Positions 53,595-64,000 of a stretch of DNA of 64,000 nucleotides are shown here, piece after piece. A program made the position numbers and the translations under genes. Position 1 is the stretch's first letter. Each line of letters opens with the position of its first letter. The notes under the pieces are model-generated. The model was not told the DNA's origin. It saw nothing but the letters and a program-made list of their open reading frames with translations, and did not search any database. The stretch is from Delphinapterus leucas (taxonomy: Eukaryota > Chordata > Mammalia > Artiodactyla > Monodontidae), in NCBI RefSeq assembly GCF_002288925.2, contig NW_022098069.1, positions 83,794,755 to 83,858,754 on the forward strand, read 5' to 3'.

Positions 53595-54125
53595 TATTCT
53601 TTTTTTTTTAATTGAGGTGAAATTCACTTAACGTACAATTAACCATTTCAGGTGAACAATTCTGTGGCATTTAGTACGTTCTCGGTGTTGTGCAATCACC
53701 ACTTGTATTTAGTTCCAAGAAACGTTCATCTCCCTGGAAGAGCACTCTGCCCCCAGTAAGCAACCCCTCCCATCGCCAGCAACCAGCCATCTGCTTTCTG
53801 TCTCTCTGGATTGGCCTGTTCTGGACCTGGCATAGAAATGGGGTCACAGAATATGTAGCCTTGGGCGTCTGGTTTCTTTCACGTAGCCTCAGGTTTTTTG
53901 AGCCTCTCCCGTATTGTAGCAAGTGTCACAACTTCACTTCTTGTTACGACCGAGTGATGTTCCATTGCGCGAATATCCTGCATTTTGTGTATCCACTAAT
54001 CCACTGATGGACATGTGGGTTGTTTCACCTTTGGGCTCTTGGGAACAATGGTGCTCTAAATGTGCATGTATTTGTTTGTTTTTAATTCTTTGGGGATTTA
54101 TATCTCAGATAAACATTACTCTTTA
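53595..54125 (-). mobile_element. Old L1 3' end (L1MA/L1MB-like), minus orientation
   Basis: ttttttaattgaggtgaaattcacttaacgtacaattaaccatttc, ggcatttagtacgttctcggtgttgtgcaatcacc, ctttctgtctctctggattgg, gtgatgttccattgc and ccactgatggacatgtgggttgtttcacc are in the order of the reversed L1 3' untranslated region and ORF2 end. Confidence 0.82.
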
Positions 54126-54204
54126 ACAATGTTGAAGGCCTGTGAGCCTCCGTGTGATGCCAGGGGCCTCTGTGATGGATGTCAGTACCTAGGTCCAGTT
54201 CTGG

Positions 54205-54365
54205 ACACCCACAGGAGTACTTTCAACGCTCAGGGCAGCCCTGCCAGGCAAGGACCACTATTATCCCTGTCCCAGAAAGAGGAAACTGAGGCCCAGGGAT
54301 ACTGAGTAACTCACCTGAGCTCATTCAACCAATAAATGGCAGAGGGGGATTTGAACCCAGCACGA
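54205..54365 (-). mobile_element. MIR SINE, minus orientation
   Basis: cactattatccctgtcccagaaagaggaaactgaggcccagggatac, gctcattcaaccaataaatggcagaggggg and gatttgaacccagcac form a clear reversed MIR core. Confidence 0.8.
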
Positions 54366-55933
54366 GGCACGGGAGGTGTACAAGCAGAGGCCAGGCAACC
54401 CCTTGGAACAATATCGTGGAAATGTGTCTGGTCTTGGATGGTGGCCGGACGTCCTGCAGCTCTCAGATGTCGGGTCTCTGGGTTGTGGTGTTGGTCTGGG
54501 TTGGAAGAGGAGGTGGGCTGAGAGTTTCTGGGTTGTGGGTGACTGCCGCCTCCTCAGCTGCTCTGTGACCTTGGGGTGAGCCCGGGTCTCCTCTCTGACG
54601 GTGGGGACCATGCTCAACCAGGTACTTGGTCCATGGGGCGGTGGGTTGGTGAGGCCCAGGGCGGTTGCCTGCAGGGTTTCCATAGAGACCCACTCTGCCT
54701 GGAGTCACCGCCCCCCAGGCACCCCAGTCTGGCGCTCACAGCAGGGGAGAAGGTGGGTACCACTTCAGTCTGGCTCCAGCCTGTTTGCCTGTCTCCCCAT
54801 CACTTTGAAAATAGGAAGTGGCCAGTCAGGGAGACTGTCCTGCCACCTCTACTTCCTGCCCGTGGGGCTATCAGGATGACAGCGGCTCAGCTTGTCCCAC
54901 CCTTGCCCGGGTTGGCGGGGTCCTCCGAGCAGATCTGGCCTGTGCTGGGAGAGTTCCAGCACCCTCTCCCTCGAGTGCCGTGTCTTACGAGCTGGACTGT
55001 CCTCAGGGATACGGAGCAGACATCTCTTTTAAAGAATCAATCTGTCATCTCAATGCCAACAACGAAAAAGGATGAATTGCTTTTCTGTAAAAACAGAATG
55101 CACTTTTTCAGGCCTTTAAAACCAGTTTTCTTTAACTGTAAAAGGTGGCCCTGAGGATTTGTCACAGCTCCCAGAGACAGAGTTTTCCTGTCTGTCTGGC
55201 AGCCTGCGACGTCCTCTGTCCTCCCTCCGGGGTCCCCGGGGAGAGGAGCCAGCAGGCATGAGAGTGGCCGCCCGTCTGGCCTCTGCATAAGCAACTGGCT
55301 GATGAGTGAGCGTCCTCCGGGGTCAGCAGATCCTTTCTTTTGTTTCAGCAGCCAAGCCGCAGTGACGTCCCATCTCTCAAGTGTCATGCCAGAGGCAGCT
55401 TGGGGCCGTGAAGTGTCCTGGGCGAAGCTCGCCTTGGGTTTCTATAGGCTGATGAAGCATGCGGCTGCTGGTGTGATTTGTATTAGAAGGAAAGGCTGTA
55501 TTTTAACTTGGACTCTGAGTAGGTGGCCTCTTATACATGGAAATCTCTCCATGTGTCCTGGGGTCGCTGGGCTCAGGGAGCAGGCCCTGGGGTTCGCTCT
55601 GGCCCGTGCACATTTCAGGACCTGAAGAATCAGCTTTCCAGAGCTTTTAGGGTCGACCTGGTCCTAAGGGAGCTGCAGCTGGGAACCTAGTTTGGAATCT
55701 GCTGAATGATACCCAGAGGACCAAGGTTTGTCTGTGGCTGAAGACCCCCCTTCTGACTGCATTTCAGGGGACTTGCAAGGGCTTTGCCTTGTCCACAGAC
55801 AGTAGTTGGCGTAAAAGTCCTTGTAAAGGCATTTATTTTCCATCTTGGAAAACTGGTGTCAGACGTGCCTTCAGGAAGAAACTAGTCAGGACTCCTGCCT
55901 TGGAGGAGGAGGATCTGGTAGAGAAGATGGACA
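54366..55933. other. GC-rich intron without recognised elements
   Basis: No exon, RNA gene or confident repeat was seen in 1.6 kb. Isolated splice-like strings (for example an AG-flanked stretch at 55340-55390) lack a matching coding segment. Confidence 0.35.
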
Positions 55934-56005
55934 CATGTCCATCCATGCATCCATGCATCCACCCATGCATCCATGCATCCACCCATGCATCCATCCATCC
56001 ATCCA
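55934..56005. repeat. CATC/CATG tandem repeat
   Basis: catccatgcatccatgcatccaccc and following units make a short array, the third CCAT-type repeat of the window. Confidence 0.93.
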
Positions 56006-56099
56006 CAACACAGTGTGGTGAATGCTCAGACAGTGGTGTGGGAAAGATTTCTGTATTATTTTGCTTTCATTTTGTTCTGTTCCTTTTCTCTCCGAGCAC

Positions 56100-56520
56100 A
56101 GAGGAGCTGGCTACTAACACAGCCCAGGTTGGGACACGTCACAGAGGACGTGAAGATGAAGTCGCTTCTCTGGGGGTCACTGGCAATTCAGAGATAAGTG
56201 GATAAGCATTGTGGGCCCAGGGAACAGCATGTGCAAAGACACAGAGGACTGAAAGAGTGTAGCCTGTTTGGGAGATGGGGAGCCTCCCAGTGAGCCTGGT
56301 GCCCTGGCAGGAGGGGGAGGGGTGGGATGAAGCATCCAGCAGGGCAGGGTGAGGTTATGAGGGCCCTGAACGCTGTGTCAAAGAGTCTGGTGGGCTTTTT
56401 GTCCCGGTCGGAGCCCACAAATTCCATGTGGGAGGCCAGTTAGGCCATTGCAATAGCCCAGGGGTGAAATCTGGCATTGACAACGAGGGCAGAGAGGTTG
56501 GGAGAGACTTAGGGCATGGA
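56100..56520 (-). mobile_element. L2 fragment, minus orientation
   Basis: gggcccagggaacagcatgtgcaaagacacagagg, ggttatgagggccctgaacgctgtg, ggaggccagttaggccattgcaatagcccagg trace a reversed L2 over 400 bases. Confidence 0.68.
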
Positions 56521-56574
56521 ATATTTGTACTGATGGCTGACTTTATTAGTAATAACAACAATACTAGCATGTGG

Positions 56575-56785
56575 TAGTAGGTGACATTTATGGGTGTGAC
56601 CCTTGGATACGCACCTTTCTAAGCATCTTGCATATAGTCATCCTCACAGTGACCTAAGCAGTGGGAACTACTATTATCCCCCTTTGACAGATGAGGAAAC
56701 TGAGGCTCAGAGAGGTTAAGTAATATAGCTGAGGTCACACAGCTGGGAAATGGCAGAGCAGGGTTTGAACCCAGATGGTCTGGAT
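56575..56785 (-). mobile_element. MIR SINE, minus orientation
   Basis: ttatccccctttgacagatgaggaaactgaggctcagagaggttaagtaatatagctgaggtcacacagctgggaaatgg is an unusually well-preserved reversed MIR core. It may have inserted into the flanking L2. Confidence 0.88.
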
Positions 56786-57344
56786 TTGTCTGGAGACAAA
56801 CAGGAAGATTCGGCAGATCTGTGCGTGAACCGGGGTGGGTCGGGGGGGAGAGATGATGCCACTGGAGGAGCCAGGAGATGTGGAGGGAAAGGACTGGCAG
56901 GACGTTGAGAAAAGGAAGCCGGGAATGGGAGTGGCCGTTTACCACTGTTTCCAGGGTGCATCTCTTCAGCATGAGTAGAACAAGAGAAAGAAACACGGCT
57001 TTACTGGGGTATGTGTGCCCTGCTGGGGAGTCAGCCTTGCTTATTAAGAAACAGTAGACCGAAAACGCGACCTTCTCCCGCGATTTGCCCCAATATTAAA
57101 TAATGACTAATTTGAATTTAAGTATGTGGCAGAAAATTACACTGTGATCCCTTCTTCTGGGAGGGACTCGGGGTGTTTGATTACTCAATGAGGCATGCAT
57201 ATTCATGGCTGCGCTTTCATCTTGCCAATTGGATTCTCTTTGTTACTTGCTAACTCTAAGAAGGAAAGGGCTTGTGAACAGTCTCCGTGGGCCTGTGAGT
57301 CCAGGGACTTGACTCTCCTCACAGGACATGGGAGAGGGGCGCTG
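56786..57344. other. Intron, L2-like at left
   Basis: 56800-56960 (gagatgatgccactggaggagccaggagatgtgg) resembles further L2. The part after 57000 is unassigned. Confidence 0.35.
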
Positions 57345-57500
57345 GGTACATTGTGAATCATTTTCACGTGCTTTATCACATCCAAACACAGTGGATGAGG
57401 GAGGTAGATAAACGTACCCATTTCTGAGATGTGGAAACTGAGGCGGGAGAGAAACTGGCAAAGACACGCTGCTAATAGGGAATGGGGCTGGGCTCAGCAT
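57345..57500 (-). mobile_element. MIR SINE, minus orientation
   Basis: cacgtgctttatcacatccaaacac, acccatttctgagatgtggaaactgaggcgggagag and acgctgctaatagggaatggg follow a reversed MIR. Confidence 0.65.
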
Positions 57501-57839
57501 CACCTCATCCTGTGCCCCTTTACTGCCCTGGAGACCTCCATTCGCTCATCCAATCCACAGGAGTCACCGAGCTCCCACCAGGGGCACGGGGCAATGGTTG
57601 CCTAACGGTGCCCCCAGCATAGGAGGCTCACGGCAAATACCTGTGGAAGTGAGTTGAGTGGATCTGAACTGAGCTCTTAGCCTCGTGCTCTGCCCACGGG
57701 AGAGGCTGCCCTGGATAAACTGGGTCCCACACCCCTTTCCCGCCTGACCGTTTATGAGCAGAAAAACCAGCCTAAGCATGAGCACAGAGGTTTGGCGTTT
57801 GACTTCACATTTACACACTGTTGGCAGAGCCCACTTTGG
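57501..57839. other. Intron, weak L2 resemblance
   Basis: ccattcgctcatccaatccacaggagtcaccgagctccc may be a reversed L2 tail. Otherwise no element is recognised. Confidence 0.3.
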
Positions 57840-58275
57840 AAGGCAGAGTCATGGCCCCTCTTTCCTGGAACCCGTACCTGTGTCACCTGACGTGGCAGAA
57901 GGATGATCCCAGAGGATCCTGGTGGCCCCATCCTCTCACACCGGTCCTTAAAAGCAGAGATCGTTCCTGGGCCTGGTTGGAGGGAGACGTGACTTGTAAG
58001 AATGGCAGAGCCGGTGCGCGTTACTGGATTCGAAGATGGAGGTGGGGGCCATGAGGCAAGGAATACAAGGAATGCAGGTGCCCCTGGGAGCCGGAAAAGG
58101 GAAGGAAACGGTTTCTCCCGGGAGCTTCTGGAAGGAGCTCAGCCCTGCCCACACCTTGGCATCAGCTCAGCGAGACCGTGTTCAACTTCTGACCTTCAGG
58201 ACCGTAAAATAATAAACGTGTCTTGTCTTAAGCCACTTGTGGTCATTTGTCATGGGAGCAAGAACACTAAAGCAG
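57840..58275 (+). mobile_element. MLT1-type MaLR LTR, plus orientation
   Basis: ggaacccgtacctgtgtcacctgacgtggcagaagg, aggcaaggaatacaaggaatgcaggtgcccctgggagccgg, cttctgaccttcaggaccgtaaaataataaacgtg and taagccacttgtgg follow the LTR from near its 5' end to its 3' end. Confidence 0.77.
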
Positions 58276-59642
58276 CACTGTATTTAAAGCAGTTAACTTT
58301 CTTATTGTTGAAATGTAGAAGGTATCTGCTTTGCGGCTTGCCGGCAGTTTAAACCCAAAAGTGGTTTTGCAGACATGACGTTAGCGTGGCCATGTTGTCG
58401 GACCCCAGGCCGCTCGGTGATGTATCCTGTCCAGAGGCCGGCTCTCTGGGCTCTCTGTCGGGGAGACAAGTTGAAAGAGCCCCCAGGCACATGGCGGCGA
58501 AGCCGGGGCTGGACCCAGCCACACTCTCTCTCTGTCCTCCCTCCCTCTGTCCTTCCAAACGGCTCTCCCACTCCAGCTTCCACTTCCTCTTTCCTCCCTC
58601 TTCCAAACCACCTACGTTTCTTCCCTCCCCTTCTCCTTCCCGCCTCCCCCTTCCTGCGGGTGTGTCCACAGCCTAAGACTTTTCACCAAAGCATAGAGCT
58701 GTCATCCCATTTTGCAGCCCAGCCTGGGAGCTGTCTGGAGTCCCTCCAGGACTGGCGGCCCCTCTGCTCCATCTGGTCCAGCGGGGAGATCTCCGGAGGA
58801 GCCTCTGGAAGGCTTTTGGGGGGTGGTTTTCGGCACAGCTAGTGAGGCCCAAGTTCAGCCATTAATACAGGAAACTCCAGCCCTGGGCCCGGGAGGAGCG
58901 GACACTCGTCCTAACTCGGCGGGCGGGGGATTGGAGGGCTGGGGTGGGTTCGTGGGGCTGAGCCTCCAGCCCCATCAGCCCCCGGCCGCTCATAGGCTCC
59001 TGCCAGCAGCCCTCTGGAAGCTGGCTCGCGAGGACGGTAGTGGGGTAGGCGGTGTTAGATTTGATGCAAATCCTATCCCACCCCCACCCTACCCTGCAGG
59101 GCTTCCCCAAAGCATCCCCAAGGCCCTGGAATCCCGGTGCAGGCCTGCAGCCCCGCAGGTCTCTGGTCAGGGGTGCCCACCCCACGGACGGGTGGGTGGG
59201 TTTCCTACAAACGCCCGCTGCCCTCCTCCGGCCGTGTCTACTTCTATCTGGGGCACTCGGATCAGCGCTTCCATTTCTCTGGGCTTCTTTGTCAGCCTCC
59301 AAGGGACATTCAAGACCTCCTCAAAGGTTTATATGGGGCCATTTCAGCGGACAAACAGAAAACCCCAGCAGGCTGCGGGTGAGGGGAAAAAGCCTCCTTT
59401 AAATTGGCAAAGCAACCAGGAAGCCGCCGGGCTGTCGTGCTCGAGGTTTTTCAACACCACATGCAGCCTTGAGTTTCTCTTCTTTATGGTGTGAAAAGAC
59501 CAGCCTCGGGTTTCGACCTCTCAACAAAGCCCCTTTCATTTTCTCCAGGGCTCAGTTGTTTATAACGCTGGTCCTGTTCATTATTTTTGTGGGCTCCACC
59601 AACTGGCCACTTTCAGCCTTCTGTTGCTACTCTAATGATTAT
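58276..59642. other. GC-rich intron with local CpG enrichment
   Basis: 58870-59045 holds several CpG clusters (ctcggcgggcgggggattgg). 59260-59470 looks unique and includes gtttatatgggg and tcctttaaattggc. The longest open frame here, 58712-59494 on the + strand, is 260 codons but has no recognisable domain and no splice context. I treat it as chance. Confidence 0.4.
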
Positions 59643-59663
59643 CTTTTTTTTTTTTTTTTTAAG
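59643..59663. repeat. Poly(T) tract
   Basis: About eighteen consecutive T bases follow atctttt. No transposon body is recognised on either side. Confidence 0.9.
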
Positions 59664-60179
59664 TGCAGGCTGCACTGGGATACACCGGTGTATCTGGAGC
59701 CAAACAGGTCAGTTCTACAACCAACTCATTAATCCCATGACCACAGTAATGAACTTGGGCTCCCCCGCCTGGGCATCCCCCGCCCCTTGAATAAAGCAGG
59801 AGGACAGAGGGGCCGACGTTTCTAGCGCTTCCCCCACCTCCAGTTCACCTTTCCTTCGGCTGCGTGGACATCGGAGCTCCCCAGCCCCTCACAGCAGGTG
59901 TGGCCATGTGGGAGGGGAAGTCATGGGGGTCTCTTCCAGGGGAGCACCGTGAAAAGCCCACGTGCAAATCTCCAATCGCCCTTCCCATCTAACGACTGGG
60001 AAGGGCAAGGGTCCAGAGAGCAGAGCCTCTGCTGGCCTGGATCCCGGCATGGCTGCCTGGAGCAGAGCCTTTGTCAGCCCTCGACTGACACGTGGCACAA
60101 ACAGCACAGAAACCTTTGATGTGTCAGGTCGCTGGGACTGCAGCCTGAATTTGCAGCCAAACCTATCCTATCCTTTCTA
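59664..60179. other. Intron without recognised elements
   Basis: A 10-bp perfect inverted repeat (GCCCTTCCCA at 59978, TGGGAAGGGC at 59997) is the only notable structure. Confidence 0.35.
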
Positions 60180-60292
60180 AAATACAATCCTTATTTCATA
60201 CTATTGTGAGGATTTGTTGAATGAATGAGTGAATGACATAAACCACCAAGCAGAATGTCCGGCTCCTGGTAGGTGTGCCATAAATGCTAGAA
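60180..60292 (+). mobile_element. MIR-like 3' fragment, plus orientation
   Basis: ctattgtgaggatttgttgaatgaatgag...gcagaatgtccggctcctggtaggtgtgccataaatgc follows the MIR/L2 3' end. Confidence 0.48.
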
Positions 60293-60329
60293 ATTTCCCC
60301 ACTTGAAAGTAAATGCCAATTTACAGGGG

Positions 60330-60790
60330 CAGCCCTGGTTCTGTACCACTGCATAACAAAGCACCAAACTTACTGGCTTAAAACGCCAATTGGTTCTTAT
60401 CTCCCAGGGTTCTATGGGTTGACTGGGCTCAGCTGAGAGGCTGTTGCTTGAGTCTCCCGTGTAGCTTTGGTTGGATGCTCTCATCTGAAGGCTCGACTGG
60501 GCTGGACGGCGTCGCTCCCTCCGTTGATATCGGCAGGTGGCTGAGGACTCATTTGGACTCCGCCGGAGCACACATACACCTAGATGTGACCTCTGCATTG
60601 ACGTGGGTGTCCTGGTGGCTGAGTTCTGACAGAGGACATTTCTAAGCATCTCAAGAGGCCCAGACAGACGTGAAAGACTTCTTCTGATCAAGCCTCAGAA
60701 GCCCCGGAACGTCACTTCTGCTGCGTTCCTTTGGCCAAGGAAGTCACCGAGACCAGCCCAGAATCAGGGGAGGGGAAAGAGGCTCTGCCA
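60330..60790 (-). mobile_element. LTR-like dispersed repeat, minus orientation
   Basis: ctgcataacaaagcaccaaacttactggcttaaaacgcc, gactgggctcagctgagaggc, ctggtggctgagttctgac and caagtcaccgagaccagcccagaatcaggggagggg-like blocks resemble an old dispersed LTR-like element. Subfamily not assigned. Confidence 0.5.
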
Positions 60791-61454
60791 CTTAGTCGGG
60801 GGGCAGCCAGGTCACGCCTCACAAGAGCAGGTGAGATGGGAGATACCACAGCAGTCGTTGTCGGCAAATGCAGTCTGCTGCAGGTGCCTGTAATCAAGGG
60901 GCAAGAACACCTGTTGATGTCATCGCACGTGGACTCATCCTGTAGGGGCGGGGGCGTACGTTCACCCAGCTGTCCTGGTCCCCTTCCAGGCCTTCCTTCC
61001 TGGTCCCCCGCCTCTCACCCTCCAAGTGTTGGCTCTGCCGTCTTTGCCTCTGGCCGGGCCTCACAGCCCTTTAAAGACCAGATCGGTTCCAAGTGATGCA
61101 GCGGCTCAGAACCCTGCAGAGACCGGGCCACGCCGAGGGCGCCTGTGAGGCGGGGGTGGCCGCAGGTGGAGTGAAAACAAGGCCGGGCTCTGCAGTAGCA
61201 GGCGGAGATGCCATTCGCCAATTAATACAGGAGCCTACAGCTGAGCCGTTGTAACTTACTGTACAGAAATTGCCCAATTTTAAACGAATAATACTGTCAT
61301 TATGGGTAGACTCGTCGACCGCAGCGATACCTCTGCCCCTCTTGGGAGCCTGTGCAGGAGAAGATGCCACGCGGAGAGTCACTGCTCATGAAGCACAGAA
61401 GGTAGACCAAATGGGCGTTTATTGGAACCATCCTGACATTTTCCACTTCGAGGC
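60791..61454. other. Intron without recognised elements
   Basis: No exon or confident repeat was seen. 61210-61305 is AT-richer and repeat-free. Confidence 0.35.
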
Positions 61455-61620
61455 GGTTTTCAGTTTGTTCATTTATTAGGCCTTTCTTGAGCACGTTTGT
61501 CTGCCTGGACCTGGGAAAGGTCAGGTGATACCAAAATAAAGACACTCAATTCCTGGCTTCAGATGTCCCCGGTCTCTAGGGAAATATGAATAAAACAAGG
61601 ACAGAGAAGGATGGGATGGA
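61455..61620 (-). mobile_element. L2 3' fragment, minus orientation
   Basis: ttgttcatttattaggcctttcttgagcacg, gataccaaaataaagacactcaattcctggc and gaaatatgaataaaacaagg match a reversed L2 3' end. Confidence 0.55.
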
Positions 61621-61639
61621 TCGTCCAGAGTGAGCGTGC

Positions 61640-61830
61640 CGGGCCCCCATCCCAGTGCGGATGCCGACAGCTGTACGCCTTGGGGAAGCACCTTGGCCCC
61701 TGAGCTGCAGTCGCCCTGTGCCTCCGTTTCCCCATCAGTAAAACAGGTGCAATTTTCTACCTCGGTGTCGGGGGGGGGGGGTTCACGAACACAAATGGTC
61801 ATCGCCTGCCACAGGACCTGCACGTGGCCT
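61640..61830 (+). mobile_element. MIR SINE, plus orientation
   Basis: cttggggaagcaccttggcccctgagctgcagtcgccctgtgcctccgtttccccatcagtaaaacaggtgc follows the MIR core. A G-run lies at 61770-61781. Confidence 0.63.
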
Positions 61831-62009
61831 TGAGTGGGAAATCAAGTGAATGCACTTTTAGAAATTACAGAATGAACGGAGGCGTGCCCACCTCTCTCGT
61901 GGGTCACAGAGGGGGTGCTGATTTGGGGTGTTGGGGGCTTTCCTCGTCAACACCGGCCCTTACACGGGGGTTCCAGGTGGAGTTCTGAGCATCTAAGAGG
62001 TGTGCCCTG

Positions 62010-62160
62010 GGGTCTGATGCTGCCTCATTAACCATTGATCCTTCAAGGGATGCGTCGTCCGGGTGCCTCGCTTCCTCGTCTGCAAAATCAGGACAATGAC
62101 AGTGGCAACTTCGAGAAGCTGTTTCAAGGACTAAAGGAGATGGGACGTGAGCTGTAGCAG
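62010..62160 (+). mobile_element. MIR-like fragment, plus orientation
   Basis: gtgcctcgcttcctcgtctgcaaaatcaggacaatgacagtggc and tttcaaggactaaaggagatgg correspond to the MIR core and 3' part. Confidence 0.55.
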
Positions 62161-62329
62161 ATCAACACGTGAGGCGCGCTCCCCAGCACCACCTCTCAAC
62201 TCTCCGTTCAGTTCTGACACTGTCACCTGGGGTCGGCGCAGATCCTGCAGGTTAAGGGCTCTGTTGCAGAAAGCTGCCCCCCTTCAGGCAACGGTTCCAA
62301 GTCCCAGGCTGTCACCTGTGCTTCTGACA

Positions 62330-62860
62330 GATCTGCTACTAATTCAGGGGCTTCCCACACCCCCTTCCCCAGGGCTGACCATTTGCTAGAACAACTCACA
62401 GAGCTAGAATAGAGCGTCACTTACTCCTGCTGGTTTGTTATAAAGGACACAAATCAGGACAGGGAGGTGAAGAGCTCCCCAGGGCAAGGTGGGCTCTGCG
62501 GGGTGGGGTAGGGGCCTCCCAGCACCTGGATGTGTTCGCCAACCAAGAAGCTCTGGAACCCACTGTCTGGGGATTGTATGGAGGCTTCATTACATAGGCG
62601 CGACCGCTTACATCTTTGGCCCTTGGTGATTGAACACAAGCTCCAGCCCTTCTCGCTTTGATGGAGAGAAGGGTGGGGGGAGGTTGACAGTTCGGACCCT
62701 CTAATCTCGCCTTGGTCTTGCTGGTGACCAGCCCCCATCCTGAAACTATCCACAGGCCCCCAGCCCCCAATCCTCTCATTACCATATGAAAGAAACTCTT
62801 ATCCCTCCAGAGATTCCCAAGGTTTTAGGACTTGTGTGGCAGGAACCCGAACAAAGACCA
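62330..62860. mobile_element. Old LTR-like element, family not assigned
   Basis: gaccatttgctagaacaactcacagagctagaatag, ggtttgttataaaggacacaaatcagg, ccaaccaagaagctctggaacccac, ggaggcttcattacataggcg, ggtgattgaacac and ctggtgaccagcccccatcctgaaactatcc follow a dispersed LTR as I remember it. The TTATAAA string may be its former TATA box. Orientation is not assigned. Confidence 0.5.
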
Positions 62861-62939
62861 AGTAGACACTTCCTATTCTGCCACAGTACCCAGACGCCAT
62901 CTCCTCGCTGTCCTATACAGCGGTACAGGTGGGCAGTCG

Positions 62940-63050
62940 GTCTGTTTATTCTAGTGTCCGGGCGCTCACAGGTGCTCACTGAATGCTTGCTAGGTGCCAG
63001 GTGCCGGGATGCACCTGGATATTTCATGGTGCGCCAGGAGTGGAGGCCAG
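62940..63050 (-). mobile_element. L2-like 3' fragment, minus orientation
   Basis: caggtgctcactgaatgcttgctaggtgccaggtgccggg resembles the reversed L2 end (TGAGCACCTACTATGTGCCAGGCAC). Confidence 0.45.
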
Positions 63051-63514
63051 TGACTGCCCTCGGGGGTCGCGGTCTGGCGTCTACGTTGCCCTGGGCCTGT
63101 GGGGGTGCACAAGTGTCCGGCACTGCTCTCTCCATCTCCCCCATCCTGCGTTACTGCTACAGGAACTGACAGGTGTCTGTTAAGTCTGCATGACTGCAAA
63201 TGAGGCTTTCATTGGCGTGAGCAGCGCCCCTCCTCACAGATTTGACCCAGCATTTTGCACCTTTTAGTCGGTTCTGCTGCTTTCAGAAGACACAAAACAA
63301 CTCTGCGTTGGATCAGCAGAAACCAAGCCTATTAAAGAGTGGATCTGTGAGCTTGGCACAGATAAGTGCGACGGGGGTGTTCCAGGACCTCCTGCGAGGA
63401 AAGCGAATGCGGAGGGATCCGATGAGATGCTAAAGGCAGAGGGCGTGGTTAACGCCTCCTGCCCCGCGTGAGGGCAGCTTCCTCTCCTGGTTGAGGCACA
63501 GACAGTGCTCTCTG
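63051..63514. other. Intron without recognised elements
   Basis: No gene or confident repeat was seen. Confidence 0.35.
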
Positions 63515-63521
63515 CTCAGGT

Positions 63522-63718
63522 GTTTTTTTTTTGTTTTTTTTTTGCGGTACGTGGGCCTCTCCCGTTGTGGAGCACAGGCTCCGGACGCGCAGGCTCAGTG
63601 GCCATGGCTCACGGGCCTAGCCGCTCCGCGGCACATGAGATCTTCCCGGACCGGGTCACGAACCCGTGTCCCCTGCATCGTCAGGCGGACTCTCAACCAC
63701 TGCGCCACCAGGGAAGCC
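63522..63718 (-). mobile_element. CHR-2 SINE (tRNA-derived), minus orientation
   Basis: T-rich tail, then gcggtacgtgggcctctcccgttgtgg, the CHR-2 body, and the reversed tRNA-like head ending cgccaccagggaagccc. The 8-bp duplication ctcaggtg lies at 63515-63522 and 63719-63726. It is a full-length, little-diverged copy. Confidence 0.97.
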
Positions 63719-63726
63719 CTCAGGTG

Positions 63727-64000
63727 GTTTTTTATAGGGCCTTGCCAGACCTGCGTGTCACATTCTGTCTGCAGCATGTCTTTGGTGCCAAGACTCAGCT
63801 CTTTGACTCAGGGAAAGCGCTGTTTAATTGGCAGGCTCAAAAAGATACCCAGTTCTTCCAGGTAAATTGGCCTGGAAGGACCTGTTCTTTCAGATTTTCT
63901 CTCCTTTTGTGCAGTAACCTGTTTCCATCCTCCCTCTGACAAGCTCGTTAATTTTTAAATGTAATTTAAAAGGAACGTTCTAGGAGGAAGCCACCTAACT
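63727..64000. other. Intron without recognised elements
   Basis: This final stretch shows no exon or repeat that I recognise. Confidence 0.35.

Larger units (their letters stand above)
3323..64000 (+). other. SORCS2: Downstream SORCS2 intron (incomplete)
   Basis: After the donor at 3323 I searched by eye for the next expected coding segment, which in SORCS2 starts Val-Ile-Leu-Val-Ser and contains another Asp-box (SADEGATF). I found no match on the + strand through 64000. The whole remainder is therefore interpreted as one intron longer than 60 kb. It is filled with old MIR and L2 copies, MaLR LTRs, L1 3' ends, CHR SINEs, DNA-transposon remnants and simple repeats. A small or alternative exon could have been missed. 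Confidence 0.7.

Noticed and set aside
55302..55400. Possible exon after a tttgtttcag-like acceptor
   Set aside because: The downstream sequence shows no SORCS2 similarity in any frame and no matching donor with conserved coding content.
58712..59494. 260-codon open frame on the + strand
   Set aside because: Longest frame in the window, but it lies in GC-rich intron, has no recognisable domain, and overlaps several other frames of similar composition.
1..64000. CRISPR arrays, operons, phage or other prokaryotic systems
   Set aside because: The repeats, splice signals and composition are those of a mammalian intron. No spacer-repeat pattern or compact gene cluster exists.

Overview
The window is mammalian nuclear DNA, most likely from a cetacean (whale, dolphin or porpoise). 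The lineage call rests on repeats. There are two copies of the tRNA-derived SINE I recognise as CHR-1 (21520, 43433) and three of CHR-2 (22328, 52430, 63522), both typical of the whale/hippo/ruminant group, with CHR-2 abundant in cetaceans. There are also several L1 3' ends of the cetartiodactyl type (17980, 37205, 38096, 39680). Bacterial features such as operons, ribosome binding sites and CRISPR arrays are absent and not expected. All long open frames I inspected are chance frames, many of them inside simple repeats.

Only one protein-coding segment is convincing: a 100-bp exon at 3223-3322 on the + strand, with a good acceptor and donor. Its 33 complete codons contain an Asp-box (SSDFGTSY) followed by TTVIDNFYICPTNKRK. 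I recognise this as the start of the VPS10 beta-propeller of SORCS2, a sortilin-family receptor. I found no second exon, so bases 1-3222 and 3323-64000 are read as introns of the same gene. The downstream intron exceeds 60 kb, which fits the very large early introns of mammalian SORCS2.

Layout: 1-9400 is GC-rich intron with the exon, MIR and L2 remnants and a MaLR LTR. 9420-9805 is a GC-box-rich minisatellite. 11253-11715 is a CCAT-type array broken by a 100-N assembly gap. 14.7-19.7 kb carries two MaLR LTRs and an L1 copy whose 5' part is inverted (twin priming). 20.9-21.3 kb is a non-repetitive island with palindromic TAAT sites and is the best enhancer candidate. 21.5-28.9 kb has SINEs, an old L1, L2 pieces, a second CCAT array and a MER20. 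31-40 kb is rich in LTR, L1 and DNA-transposon remnants, with clear nesting. 40.4-46.5 kb holds several AT-rich, possibly conserved patches. 47.3 kb has an E-box-rich minisatellite. 52-53.2 kb contains two near-perfect 17-bp hairpins. 53.6-63.7 kb is again mostly old repeats, ending in a minus-strand CHR-2.

The window therefore describes one gene's intronic landscape. I found no new multi-gene system. The items worth testing are the candidate regulatory islands, the hairpins, the minisatellites and a few instructive retrotransposon structures. Repeat names come from memory of consensus sequences, not from a search, and repeat boundaries are approximate unless a target-site duplication is given.
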